From Microcaldota archaeon (lineage in GTDB: Archaea; Micrarchaeota; Micrarchaeia; Anstonellales; Bilamarchaeaceae): a DNA stretch of 15,189 nt. The position numbers were made by a program, and so were the translations under genes. The notes under the pieces are model-generated. The model saw only the letters and a program-made list of their open reading frames with translations. It ran no database searches and was not told where the DNA came from. Below are positions 1 to 5,377 of the stretch, one piece after another; the first letter of the stretch is position 1, and each line of letters opens with the position of its first letter. The stretch is taken from positions 1 to 15,189 of the forward strand of contig JACCLJ010000113.1 in NCBI GenBank assembly GCA_013425425.1. The letters are read 5' to 3'.

Positions 1-869
1 GACAGGAAATCGTAAAACTCCTCTTTCCCGGTCGTGCACTCTCCCTTGCCGCCCATGATATTGCCGGCCCATTCCTCAAACCGCTCTGCCAGCGGCGGCG
101 GCTTGTATCCTGCGATCCGGAGTTCCTTTTCAACGCGGCGGAGCGTGAACGTGCCCGTTGAGGATGAGAGATAATCCCGCACCCGCGCGGCAAGATTGTG
201 CGCCTCGTCCAGGATCACGATGCAGTTTTCAATCCGCTTGCCGGTCTTGTTCAGCACCGACTCGCGTATCGCCGGAACGATGAAGTGAAAGTAATCCCCT
301 ACGATGACGTTCGAAACAGAGCCGGTTTTCATCATCAGCTCATACGGGCAGAACTCGTTTTTCCTTCCGGTTTCTATTATTTCCGCGTGGGTTTTTCCAT
401 GGCCGTAAGAGCGGAGCAGGGCGTTGAATCCGTTTTCCGCGCCTTCCTTGCCGCCAAGCCCCTTGCCCGAGATGTTGTTGTGGAAGGCGCAGCCGGCCTT
501 CTTCCTTTTCAGGGCGCAAAAATGGTAGAAGCCCTCGCCTTCGAGCTTCGAGATTTCCGGGTGGATGCATGCCAGGCGCCGGCCGATCAGGTCCACCGCG
601 CGAACCGGAAGGGAATGCTTTTCGCCCAGCCCGCAAACCGTTTCGATCGCGATTTTGTGCTGTGAGATTTTGGGCGTCAGGAAGAACACGTCTTTTTTGT
701 TTTCCAGCGCGAATGAAACCGCCGCCGAGAGCGCGGAATCCGTTTTCCCGGAGCCGGTGGGTGCGTTTGCCATGAAATTGCGGCGCCGCGCTATCGCTGA
801 GTAGATGTCCGCCATGAACTGCCGCTGGAAAGGCCGGGGCTTTTCGTGCCTGAAATAGATCTTGACCAC
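1..869 (-). CDS. XPD/Rad3-family superfamily 2 DNA helicase, N-terminal part (truncated by window edge)
   Basis: ATP-dependent 5'-3' DNA helicase of the XPD/Rad3/DinG family, acting in DNA repair or related processing. Reading the minus strand from a GTG at 869 gives a Walker A motif (APTGSGKT, residues about 36-43) and a DEAH box (about residues 221-224). Between them lie cysteines at about 101, 118, 127 and 174, the last in CPYE. This is the layout of the XPD 4Fe-4S domain, where the fourth cysteine precedes PYE. The C-terminal helicase domain lies outside the window. No ATG fits in frame nearby; GTG 869 lies 27 bases from an AT-rich block at 891-900, as expected for a leaderless archaeal gene, but the start is inferred. 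It is divergent from the phosphoesterase at 923. The family call is firm, but the exact paralogue (XPD proper or another archaeal Rad3-like helicase) cannot be settled from half the protein. Confidence 0.85.
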   Translation of the reverse strand, partial: MVKIYFRHEKPRPFQRQFMADIYSAIARRRNFMANAPTGSGKTDSALSAAVSFALENKKDVFFLTPKISQHKIAIETVCGLGEKHSLPVRAVDLIGRRLACIHPEISKLEGEGFYHFCALKRKKAGCAFHNNISGKGLGGKEGAENGFNALLRSYGHGKTHAEIIETGRKNEFCPYELMMKTGSVSNVIVGDYFHFIVPAIRESVLNKTGKRIENCIVILDEAHNLAARVRDYLSSSTGTFTLRRVEKELRIAGYKPPPLAERFEEWAGNIMGGKGECTTGKEEFYDFL

Positions 870-888
870 AGTATGAATCAGTGGCGAA

Positions 889-901
889 ACGAAATTAATG
901 G
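889..901. promoter_or_regulatory. Shared AT-rich divergent promoter element (helicase / phosphoesterase)
   Basis: The AT-rich block gaaattaatg (891-900) is centred near 896, which is 27 bases from both the GTG at 869 (minus) and the ATG at 923 (plus). An archaeal TATA box sits about 26-27 bases before the transcription start, so one element could drive two leaderless transcripts. It matches the TATA consensus only weakly; the symmetry is the main argument. Confidence 0.35.
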
Positions 902-922
902 TTATGCGAGCAGAGCGTATGC

Positions 923-1651
923 ATGAAATTCCTCTACAACGCCCCCGCGATACTGCACCGGGGCGCGCTGATAATCGGCGACACGCATTTCGGCATGGAG
1001 GAGAAACTGCGCGGGCGGGGGATTTTTGATGAGATGCTGAGCGAGCGGATTTTCGGGAGGATAATGCTGCTGCTCAAGAAAACGAAAGCGAAAAAACTCA
1101 TAATCGCCGGGGACGTGAAAGACGACATACTCCGCGTGGATGAAAAAACGATTGATATTCTGGGAAGGCTTGCGAAGCGGGCGGAGCTTGCCATCGTGAA
1201 GGGCAATCATGATGGCGGGTTGGAAAAAATATGCGGCGTGCTCGGCATAGGCGTTTCCGGGCCCGGCGGCATCGTGTATGGAAAAATCGGGATAATGCAT
1301 GGCCATTCGTGGCCGGATGAAAAATTAATGCAATGCGATTATCTGGTTTCCGCGCACCAGCATCCCCAGATAAGCGTTGTCGACAGGAGCGGGAAAATCC
1401 ACCGGCAGGCGGCGTGGCTCGTCGCAGAAGCGGATGCGGAAAAAACAAGGGAAACATATCCTGCATTCAACGGAAAGATAAAACTTGTGCTCCTGCCGGC
1501 ATTCAATCCGCTGGTCGGTTCAACAATAAACAAGCCGGGAGAAAGGCAACTTGGGCCGATTCTTAACAACAAATTATTTAAACTAAACGATGCATTAGTA
1601 ATTGGGCTGGACGGAAGCCTTGTCGGAAAACTAAAAGACGTCAAAAAGTGA
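923..1651 (+). CDS. SbcD/Mre11-related archaeal metallophosphoesterase
   Basis: Calcineurin-like phosphoesterase of the archaeal SbcD/Mre11-related type, 242 aa, probably cytoplasmic; substrate unknown. The two-metal motifs appear in order: GDTHFG (about 19-24), AGDVKDD, KGNHDGG, HGHSWPD and AHQHPQ. Full-length SbcD/Mre11 has an extra capping domain, absent here, so this is the short stand-alone form common in archaea. It is divergent from the XPD-type helicase, which suggests but does not prove a role in DNA metabolism. The ATG at 923 lies 27 bases after the AT-rich block, fitting a leaderless message. Its TGA ends six bases before the S26e ATG, so S26e and DUF1805 are probably cotranscribed. 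The family is clear; the biochemical function is not. Confidence 0.85.
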   Translation: MKFLYNAPAILHRGALIIGDTHFGMEEKLRGRGIFDEMLSERIFGRIMLLLKKTKAKKLIIAGDVKDDILRVDEKTIDILGRLAKRAELAIVKGNHDGGLEKICGVLGIGVSGPGGIVYGKIGIMHGHSWPDEKLMQCDYLVSAHQHPQISVVDRSGKIHRQAAWLVAEADAEKTRETYPAFNGKIKLVLLPAFNPLVGSTINKPGERQLGPILNNKLFKLNDALVIGLDGSLVGKLKDVKK

Positions 1652-1656
1652 TTACG

Positions 1657-1905
1657 ATGGGCAAAAGAAGAGGAAGAGACCGGGTAGTGAATTGTGTGAA
1701 CTGCGGCAGGACCGTGCCCCGTTCGAAGGCGATGTCCTATGAAAGGCGGACCAGATTTTCAACCGATTTGCGCGGAGAAGAAAACGTGCAGTGTTTCGGA
1801 AGCGTGGATTCATACTACTGCATAAGCTGCGCGAAGCACATGGGCATCGGGGAAAAGAAGAAGGAAATGCTGCAGAGGAGAAAAGAGAGGGAAAACCGTG
1901 CGTGA
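1657..1905 (+). CDS. rps26e: 30S ribosomal protein S26e
   Basis: Small-subunit ribosomal protein of the eukaryote/archaea S26e family, which lies near the mRNA exit and the 3' end of 16S rRNA. The 82-aa product has a basic N-terminus (MGKRRGRDR) and two zinc-ribbon pairs, C13-x2-C16 and C55-x2-C58, with the family-typical NCGRTVPRSKA and YYCISCAKH segments and a basic, charged C-terminus. ATG 1657 is chosen over an in-frame GTG at 1648 because the GTG overlaps the preceding stop and the ATG begins the family-like N-terminus. It lies between the phosphoesterase and the DUF1805 gene and overlaps the latter by eight bases. S26e is absent from bacteria, so this gene is good evidence for an archaeon. 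Confidence 0.93.
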   Translation: MGKRRGRDRVVNCVNCGRTVPRSKAMSYERRTRFSTDLRGEENVQCFGSVDSYYCISCAKHMGIGEKKKEMLQRRKERENRA

Positions 1906-2203
1906 ACAACCCGGCGAAGTGGAATTCGAAGGCAAGAAATATGTTGCATTAAAACAGAACATGGGGAATATGCCACTCATTGTCGTGAAGGCGAAAAATG
2001 GATATGTCGCCTGCAGCTATATAGACAAGGAAACCGCGGAAAAGGTCGGAGATGTCGCGGCGTTCGTCGCTGGCGTAAAGGATGTTGACGGCCTGATGAA
2101 AGCCAAGATAAGGCACGTCACAACGTGGGCGGAGAATATAGGCGTACGCGAAGGAATGAGCGTGAAGAAAGCGCTCGAGCTCATGGACGAATTTCCGGAA
2201 TAA
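1898..2203 (+). CDS. DUF1805 family protein
   Basis: Small protein (101 aa) of the DUF1805 family, known from archaea and from Bacillus YunC; no biochemical function is established. The body of the domain is visible: a beta-rich start (VEFEGKKYVALK), then PLIVVKAKNGYVACSYID, the ETAEKVGDVAAFVAGVKDVD helix region and the AKIRHVT strand, ending ALELMDEF. It begins with GTG 1898, overlapping the S26e stop by eight bases, so translational coupling is likely. At its 3' end it overlaps the convergent cysteine-rich protein gene by 23 bases (2181-2203). There is no signal peptide or membrane segment, so it is cytoplasmic. The family assignment rests on remembered motifs and is fairly secure. Confidence 0.8.
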   Translation: MREQPGEVEFEGKKYVALKQNMGNMPLIVVKAKNGYVACSYIDKETAEKVGDVAAFVAGVKDVDGLMKAKIRHVTTWAENIGVREGMSVKKALELMDEFPE

Positions 2204-2717
2204 TGCCGGTTCGCACCGCAATGGCTACCAGAAGAAGGGGAAAGATTAGGACCAGTGCGCAAAGGCCGTGTTCCTGATAATTTTCAAGATTGTTCTGCTC
2301 CAGCCGCTCCACCTGGCTCTTGCACAGGTCTTTCGTGGTTGCGGCGCCCTGTATCGCCCAGCCGAGGTCCGAATCCGCTATCCCATCGCAGATTGCGGAA
2401 TCCTTCGCTATTTTTGCCACATCGTAGAGGCAGTTGTTCTTTTCTATCTGCGCCCTTTTCCACAAATCGTCTTTTTTCTCCTCGTGCATCGGGTCTATCT
2501 CGTACATCGCGGCATAGCATCCGAGAACCGCCTGCGTTTTGTCCCCGGCATAGGCAGCCGACATGGCCGCAAGATGGTAGCATTCTATTTTTTCCGTATC
2601 GGATACTCCGGGCGCCTCACAATCCTCAAAAGTCTTCAAACCGAAGGTGGAGTTCAGGCAGCCGAACGTGCCTGCAAAAAGAAGGACGAACAGCAGCGTG
2701 GCCAACACGCGCTTCAC
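2181..2717 (-). CDS. Cysteine-rich exported, C-terminally membrane-anchored protein of unknown function
   Basis: Not recognised as a named family. The 178-aa product starts with a signal-peptide-like stretch (MKRVLATLLFVLLFAGTFGC); Cys20 vaguely resembles a lipobox. Near the C-terminus is one hydrophobic segment (about 155-170) followed by a short tail. The region between contains about eight cysteines in a recurring pattern: IECYHLAAMSAAY, LGCYAAMYEID, NNCLYDVAKIAKDSAICDGI, KDLCKSQV. The C-x(2)-A and AKDxxIC spacing recalls helical Cys repeats seen in exported proteins of some DPANN archaea. The start is GTG 2717, seven bases after the TBP stop, so it is probably transcribed with TBP. The 3' end overlaps the DUF1805 gene on the other strand. 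That it is a real gene is supported by the clean signal/anchor layout and the operon position. Inference: an envelope protein with disulfides or bound metal. Confidence 0.7.
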   Translation of the reverse strand: MKRVLATLLFVLLFAGTFGCLNSTFGLKTFEDCEAPGVSDTEKIECYHLAAMSAAYAGDKTQAVLGCYAAMYEIDPMHEEKKDDLWKRAQIEKNNCLYDVAKIAKDSAICDGIADSDLGWAIQGAATTKDLCKSQVERLEQNNLENYQEHGLCALVLIFPLLLVAIAVRTGIIPEIRP

Positions 2718-2723
2718 AAGAAC

Positions 2724-3296
2724 CTACCCCACCCTCTTCTTCTCTGCGTAGGGTTTGAGGAGTTGCCTGGCCTTCAGGAGGGCCTTCCGTATGTCCTCTT
2801 CGGTTTTGGCACCGGCGCAGATGACCTTGCCGTTCTTGAAAAGAAGCAGCGAAACCTTCGGCTCCTTGAATTTCAGTATCGCGCCGGGGAACTGCTCCGG
2901 CTCGTATTCAACGTTGCTTATCTTATATGCTATCTTGTAAAGGTCCAGCTCGAGGCCCAGGTCCGCCGAAGCCACTATGTTCGTTATCTCTATCTTCGGC
3001 TTCTTGTCCTTTATTATTTTCTTGGCGTAGGGAAGAAGCATTTTCCTTGTTTTTTCTATGGTCTTCTCCACCATGGAGCGCTTTTTGCATCCGACACAGA
3101 CTATTTTGCCGTTCTTGAATAAAAGAAGCGAAGCTTTCGGCTCCTTGAATTTCAGGATTGCGCCGGGGAACTGCTCCGGCTCGTACTCTATCTCCTTTAT
3201 CTTGTTGGCGAGCTGGAAAAGATCGAGCTCGAGGCCCAGCGATGCGGATGCAACCATGTTTGTTATTACAAATTCTGGCTTTTTTGTTTTGGCCAA
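2724..3296 (-). CDS. tbp: TATA-box-binding protein (TBP)
   Basis: General transcription factor that binds the TATA box, bends DNA and recruits TFB and RNA polymerase. It has 190 aa, the usual archaeal length, made of two direct repeats (about 8-92 and 101-183). The four intercalating phenylalanines are present at F43 and F60 in repeat 1 and F136 and F153 in repeat 2, within EQFPG and LLLFKNGK. The halves are oddly alike: residues 37-54 and 130-147 are identical, as are 56-64 and 149-157. Both begin with VAS-A-LGLELDL, whereas most archaeal TBPs have diverged halves and a different C-terminal start (NMVFSGD-type). The DNA of these blocks is also nearly identical. ATG 3296 lies 37 bases from a TATA box at 3328-3337. 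The cysteine-rich gene follows seven bases after the stop. Confidence 0.96.
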   Translation of the reverse strand: MAKTKKPEFVITNMVASASLGLELDLFQLANKIKEIEYEPEQFPGAILKFKEPKASLLLFKNGKIVCVGCKKRSMVEKTIEKTRKMLLPYAKKIIKDKKPKIEITNIVASADLGLELDLYKIAYKISNVEYEPEQFPGAILKFKEPKVSLLLFKNGKVICAGAKTEEDIRKALLKARQLLKPYAEKKRVG

Positions 3297-3327
3297 GCAA
3301 TCACCTTTTTACAAAACGGATACGAAG

Positions 3328-3337
3328 ATTTATAAAT
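3328..3337 (-). promoter_or_regulatory. TATA box of the tbp gene
   Basis: The perfect palindrome atttataaat lies 37 bases upstream of the TBP ATG, preceded on the minus strand by taaaatc as a possible BRE. A transcription start about 26 bases downstream would leave a leader of roughly ten bases. Because the box is symmetric it could in principle also fire towards L21e, though a second TATA box serves that gene. Confidence 0.65.
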
Positions 3338-3356
3338 GATTTTAGGCGCCAAACCC

Positions 3357-3366
3357 TTTATAAATG
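3357..3366 (+). promoter_or_regulatory. TATA box of the L21e-rpoF-DUF655 operon
   Basis: The sequence tttataaatg is preceded by aaaccc, a plausible BRE, and lies about 55 bases before the L21e ATG at 3416, giving an expected leader near 28 bases. A second TATA-like ttataaac at 3385-3392 would give an almost leaderless transcript, so either or both may be used. Confidence 0.6.
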
Positions 3367-3415
3367 CTTTCTCTCAGAAAGAGTGTTATAAACTGCCTAT
3401 TTTAATGTGGTTCAA

Positions 3416-3694
3416 ATGGTAAAAAGGTCGAAAGGTTTTCTTAGCAAAAAAACCAGAAAAATGGTGAGGAAAAGAAAAATCACCGTTTCGGAGATGGTCA
3501 GGAGTTTCAACGTGGGCGACACGGTCGCCTACTGCCCGCAGGCTACGGTCAGCGGCAGGCCCCACCTGAGATACAGGAGCAGACACGGCATCATACGGGA
3601 GGCCAGGGGGAGGGGAAGCTATGTCGTAGAGATAAAAGACGGTGGCAAAACAAAACAGCTTATTGCCAACGTGATTCATCTGAAATCAGCGTGA
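3416..3694 (+). CDS. rpl21e: 50S ribosomal protein L21e
   Basis: Large-subunit ribosomal protein of the archaeal/eukaryotic L21e family, 92 aa. The N-terminus MVKRSKGFLSKKTRK is nearly the family signature, followed by the SH3-like core (FNVGDTVAYCPQATVSGRPHLRYRSRHGII) and a basic C-terminal strand region. An in-frame GTG at 3407 would add three residues; ATG 3416 is preferred because it starts the family-typical MVKRS sequence. It is the first gene of an operon with rpoF and DUF655, an order widely seen in archaea. The gap to the rpoF ATG is 12 bases. Confidence 0.95.
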   Translation: MVKRSKGFLSKKTRKMVRKRKITVSEMVRSFNVGDTVAYCPQATVSGRPHLRYRSRHGIIREARGRGSYVVEIKDGGKTKQLIANVIHLKSA

Positions 3695-3706
3695 GGGGTG
3701 TTTATA

Positions 3707-4027
3707 ATGGAAGTAAAATCTTCTGAGCCGATTGCAGAGGCCGAAATCAAGAATATTCTTGGAAAAAGGAAAGAGACGGAAGAGCTGGCTTACGAACAGG
3801 CCCAGGTGCTGGAGCACGCCGAAAGATTCGCAGAGGCCGCGCCCGCCAAGGCCAGGAAGCTTGTCGAAGAGATAAGAAAAAACGAGAAGATACCGGCCGA
3901 AACCGCAATGAAGATAGTGGACACGATGCCGAAACGCATCCCTACCCTGAAAGCGATACTAATAAAAGAGAAGGTAGAATTAAGCGATGAGGAGCTTGAC
4001 GCGGTGCTGAAGCTCATAACGAAGTAG
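3707..4027 (+). CDS. rpoF: DNA-directed RNA polymerase subunit F (Rpb4 homologue)
   Basis: Archaeal Rpb4/RpoF, which pairs with Rpb7/RpoE to form the polymerase stalk that binds nascent RNA and helps open promoters. The 106-aa product is mostly helical and charged. It has the family layout: an N-terminal segment that packs on RpoE (EPIAEAEIKNILGKR), a long helix (ETEELAYEQAQVLEHAERFA), and the HRDC-like C-terminal part (AMKIVDTMPKRIPTLKAILI, then LSDEELDAVLKLI). ATG 3707 is chosen over the in-frame GTG at 3698. Its place between L21e and DUF655 is the classical archaeal gene order, which strongly supports the call for this short, poorly conserved protein. Confidence 0.9.
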   Translation: MEVKSSEPIAEAEIKNILGKRKETEELAYEQAQVLEHAERFAEAAPAKARKLVEEIRKNEKIPAETAMKIVDTMPKRIPTLKAILIKEKVELSDEELDAVLKLITK

Positions 4028-4038
4028 GGGGGAATCTG

Positions 4039-4602
4039 ATGGAGGATTATGCGTTGGTGATAGAGTATCTACCCCTAGGCCATTCCTCGCAGATAAAGAG
4101 GGAGCCAGTGGTCCAGCTTCTGGGAACCCGGTTTTTCACCCTTCTTGAGGCTACGGTCAAACCAAACGCGGCGATAGTCCTGGGCCAGAGGGTCTACGTT
4201 GGAAGGGAAGGCAGGGAGGAGGTAGACCACATAAAGGGCAGGATAACTTATGATAAACTGACCAACGGCGCCAGGGAATTCCTTCCGAACATACTGAGGC
4301 AGACGGTGGAGGAGCGTGAAAGCGATTTCGTGAACTTCCTTAACAACGCAAGGCCGATATCCATAAGGGTGCATACGCTCGACCTCCTGCCGGGAATAGG
4401 CAAAAAGAACATGGAGGCGCTGCTGCGCGAGAGGGAAAAGGCGAAATTCGGCTCCTTTGAGGACCTGAAGAAGAGGGTGCCAACCCTGACCGACCCTGTG
4501 GGCATTTTCGTGCACAGGATACTCAATGAGCTCGAGGGGAAGGAGAAGCAGTACCTGTTTGCGAAGCCCCCGTTCAGCCTTGAAATGAGAAGGAGATTCT
4601 GA
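4039..4602 (+). CDS. DUF655 family RNA-binding-type protein
   Basis: Conserved archaeal protein of the DUF655 family, 187 aa, function not established. The N-terminal half is a beta-rich, possibly OB-like domain (DYALVIEYLP, RFFTLLEATVKPNAAIVLGQ, VYVGREGREEVDHIKGRI). A helix-hairpin-helix (LLPGIGKKNMEALL, residues 116-129) follows, then FGSFEDLKKRVP and a C-terminal EKQYLF segment. HhH motifs contact nucleic acid backbones, so RNA or DNA binding is likely. A strong Shine-Dalgarno run (ggggggaa, about 4027-4034) precedes ATG 4039. In many archaea the next gene is ksgA/rsmA, the 16S rRNA dimethyltransferase, hinting at a ribosome-assembly role; here a tRNA gene begins six bases after the stop instead. 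Confidence 0.88.
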   Translation: MEDYALVIEYLPLGHSSQIKREPVVQLLGTRFFTLLEATVKPNAAIVLGQRVYVGREGREEVDHIKGRITYDKLTNGAREFLPNILRQTVEERESDFVNFLNNARPISIRVHTLDLLPGIGKKNMEALLREREKAKFGSFEDLKKRVPTLTDPVGIFVHRILNELEGKEKQYLFAKPPFSLEMRRRF

Positions 4603-4607
4603 TCCCC

Positions 4608-4756
4608 GGGCCCGTAGTCGAGAGGATTTTTGCCCCGGTGTTTTCGAATGGCAAAAACCCTGAAAAAAGCCATGAGGTTCGTCCTCGCGGCTCAATAATG
4701 GTTAAGACGTCGCTCTTACACAGCGAAGATCCGCGGTTCGATCCCGCGCGGGCCCA
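4608..4756 (+). tRNA. tRNA-Val (anticodon UAC), interrupted by an intron of about 76 nt in the D-loop
   Basis: The acceptor arms GGGCCCG (4608-4614) and CGGGCCC (4749-4755) pair perfectly, with discriminator A at 4756 and no encoded CCA. The T arm is CGCGG/CCGCG (4732-4736/4744-4748) with loop TTCGATC. The anticodon stem TCGCT/AGCGA (4710-4714/4722-4726) holds loop CTTACAC, anticodon TAC. The D stem GTC(G) at 4617-4620 pairs with (A)GAC at 4705-4708, with a mismatch at pair 13-22. These halves are too far apart unless about 76 bases (about 4626-4701) are removed. Joining 4608-4625 to 4702-4756 gives a normal 73-nt tRNA with D-loop AGAGGTTA. Cutting on either side of the repeated GG (4624-4625, 4700-4701) gives the same product. 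No insertion exists at 37/38, the usual intron site. I am sure of the tRNA and the interruption, less sure of the exact splice bases. Confidence 0.85.
4626..4701 (+). other. Putative non-canonical tRNA intron (D-loop position)
   Basis: This is the segment that must be removed to give a normal tRNA-Val. It contains an 8-bp hairpin, TTTTTGCC (4627-4634) with GGCAAAAA (4650-4657). Separately, 4616-4627 can pair with 4681-4692 in a 12-position stem with one A.G mismatch, bringing the two exon edges together. Archaeal introns are normally marked by a bulge-helix-bulge cut by the splicing endonuclease. I could not draw a canonical 3-4-3 motif exactly at the preferred junction, so the boundary is provisional. 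No ORF is present. Confidence 0.6.
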
Positions 4757-4849
4757 ATTTTGCAGTTGTTTACGGCCGTGAGACCTGAGTTTTGGCTCAG
4801 GCAAAATTGGGAAGAAGTGACCGAAGGTCACGCAGCCCATTTTCCATCT
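4757..4849 (+). other. Non-coding, hairpin-rich stretch between tRNA-Val and MBF1
   Basis: No plausible coding frame. Three pairings are visible: AATTTTGC (4756-4763) with GCAAAATT (4801-4808); a hairpin CCTGAG/CTCAGG (4784-4789/4796-4801) with a TTTTGG loop; and GTGACC/GGTCAC (4817-4822/4826-4831) with a GAA loop. GGG (4809-4811) can pair with CCC (4836-4838) and AAAAT with ATTTT beyond it. The first and third systems share 4803-4808, so they exclude one another. It could be a small RNA, the 3' processing or termination zone of the operon, or both. It lies upstream of the MBF1 promoter, so it is not an MBF1 leader. Confidence 0.4.
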
Positions 4850-4859
4850 CTTAAATAAG
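4850..4859 (+). promoter_or_regulatory. TATA box of the MBF1-FEN1 operon
   Basis: The sequence cttaaataag is centred about 46 bases before the MBF1 ATG at 4901. A start near 4881 would give a leader of about 20 bases carrying a Shine-Dalgarno-like gcgggaga at 4885-4892. Confidence 0.5.
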
Positions 4860-4900
4860 AAATTACAATACAATAAAAACATTCGCGGGAGAATCAAACC

Positions 4901-5377
4901 ATGGAAGAAGCTACTTGTGAGATCTGCGGCCGCAAGGGGATACGGGCAGTGGTATTCGTGGAGGGGGCGAAGCTCGCCGTCTGCGGCGGATGCGCATGGG
5001 GCAAAAAAATCCTTTATTTCCTTGAGGAGGATGCTCCGAAGGGGGGCGTTGCGGAAGCGCCGCGCGCCCGGCCGGAGGAAACCGAGGAGATAGTCGAGGG
5101 CTTCGGCAAGAAGATAAAAAATGCGCGGGAACATATGGGGCTGCCGGTTTCCGTTGTCGCCGAAAGGATAAACGAAAAACAAAGCTATCTGGAGAGGATT
5201 GAGCGCGAGGATATCGAGCCGACATTCCCGGTCGCGAAAAAGCTGGAAAAAGAGCTGAGGGTAAAGCTTATCGAAAAGGTGTCCGGAAGCATCGCGCCTA
5301 CGGCACAGGCATCGAAAAAATTCTCCGCACAGACGCTTGGCGACCTGCTTGAAAGCGAGAAGAAAAAGAGGGACTGA
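4901..5377 (+). CDS. Multiprotein bridging factor MBF1-type transcription factor (zinc ribbon + HTH)
   Basis: Archaeal MBF1 homologue, 158 aa. Archaeal MBF1 combines an N-terminal zinc ribbon with a C-terminal Cro/C1-type helix-turn-helix, and work in other archaea links it to the ribosome or translation rather than a eukaryotic-style TBP bridge. Both parts are visible: C6-x2-C9 and C28-x2-C31 at the N-terminus, a proline/glutamate linker (about 45-65), then the HTH (FGKKIKNAREHMGLPVSVVA, then KQSYLERIEREDIEPTFPVA). The C-terminal tail is charged. The start is ATG 4901 after a Shine-Dalgarno-like gggaga. The TGA stop directly abuts the FEN1 ATG, so the two are almost certainly cotranscribed and coupled. 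Confidence 0.92.
   Translation: MEEATCEICGRKGIRAVVFVEGAKLAVCGGCAWGKKILYFLEEDAPKGGVAEAPRARPEETEEIVEGFGKKIKNAREHMGLPVSVVAERINEKQSYLERIEREDIEPTFPVAKKLEKELRVKLIEKVSGSIAPTAQASKKFSAQTLGDLLESEKKKRD

Noticed and set aside
2268..3122. Long open frame (284 codons) on the plus strand opposite TBP and the cysteine-rich gene
   Set aside because: The minus strand encodes an unmistakable TBP; the plus frame has no family features and comes from codon-usage shadowing.
3405..3422. ATG at 3405 as the L21e start
   Set aside because: It is out of frame and meets a stop after five codons; ATG 3416 begins the family-typical MVKRS.
4784..4801. CCTGAG/CTCAGG hairpin as a classical intrinsic terminator or box C/D RNA
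   Set aside because: No U-run directly follows the stem, and no convincing C box (RUGAUGA) accompanies the single CUGA, so neither call is supported.
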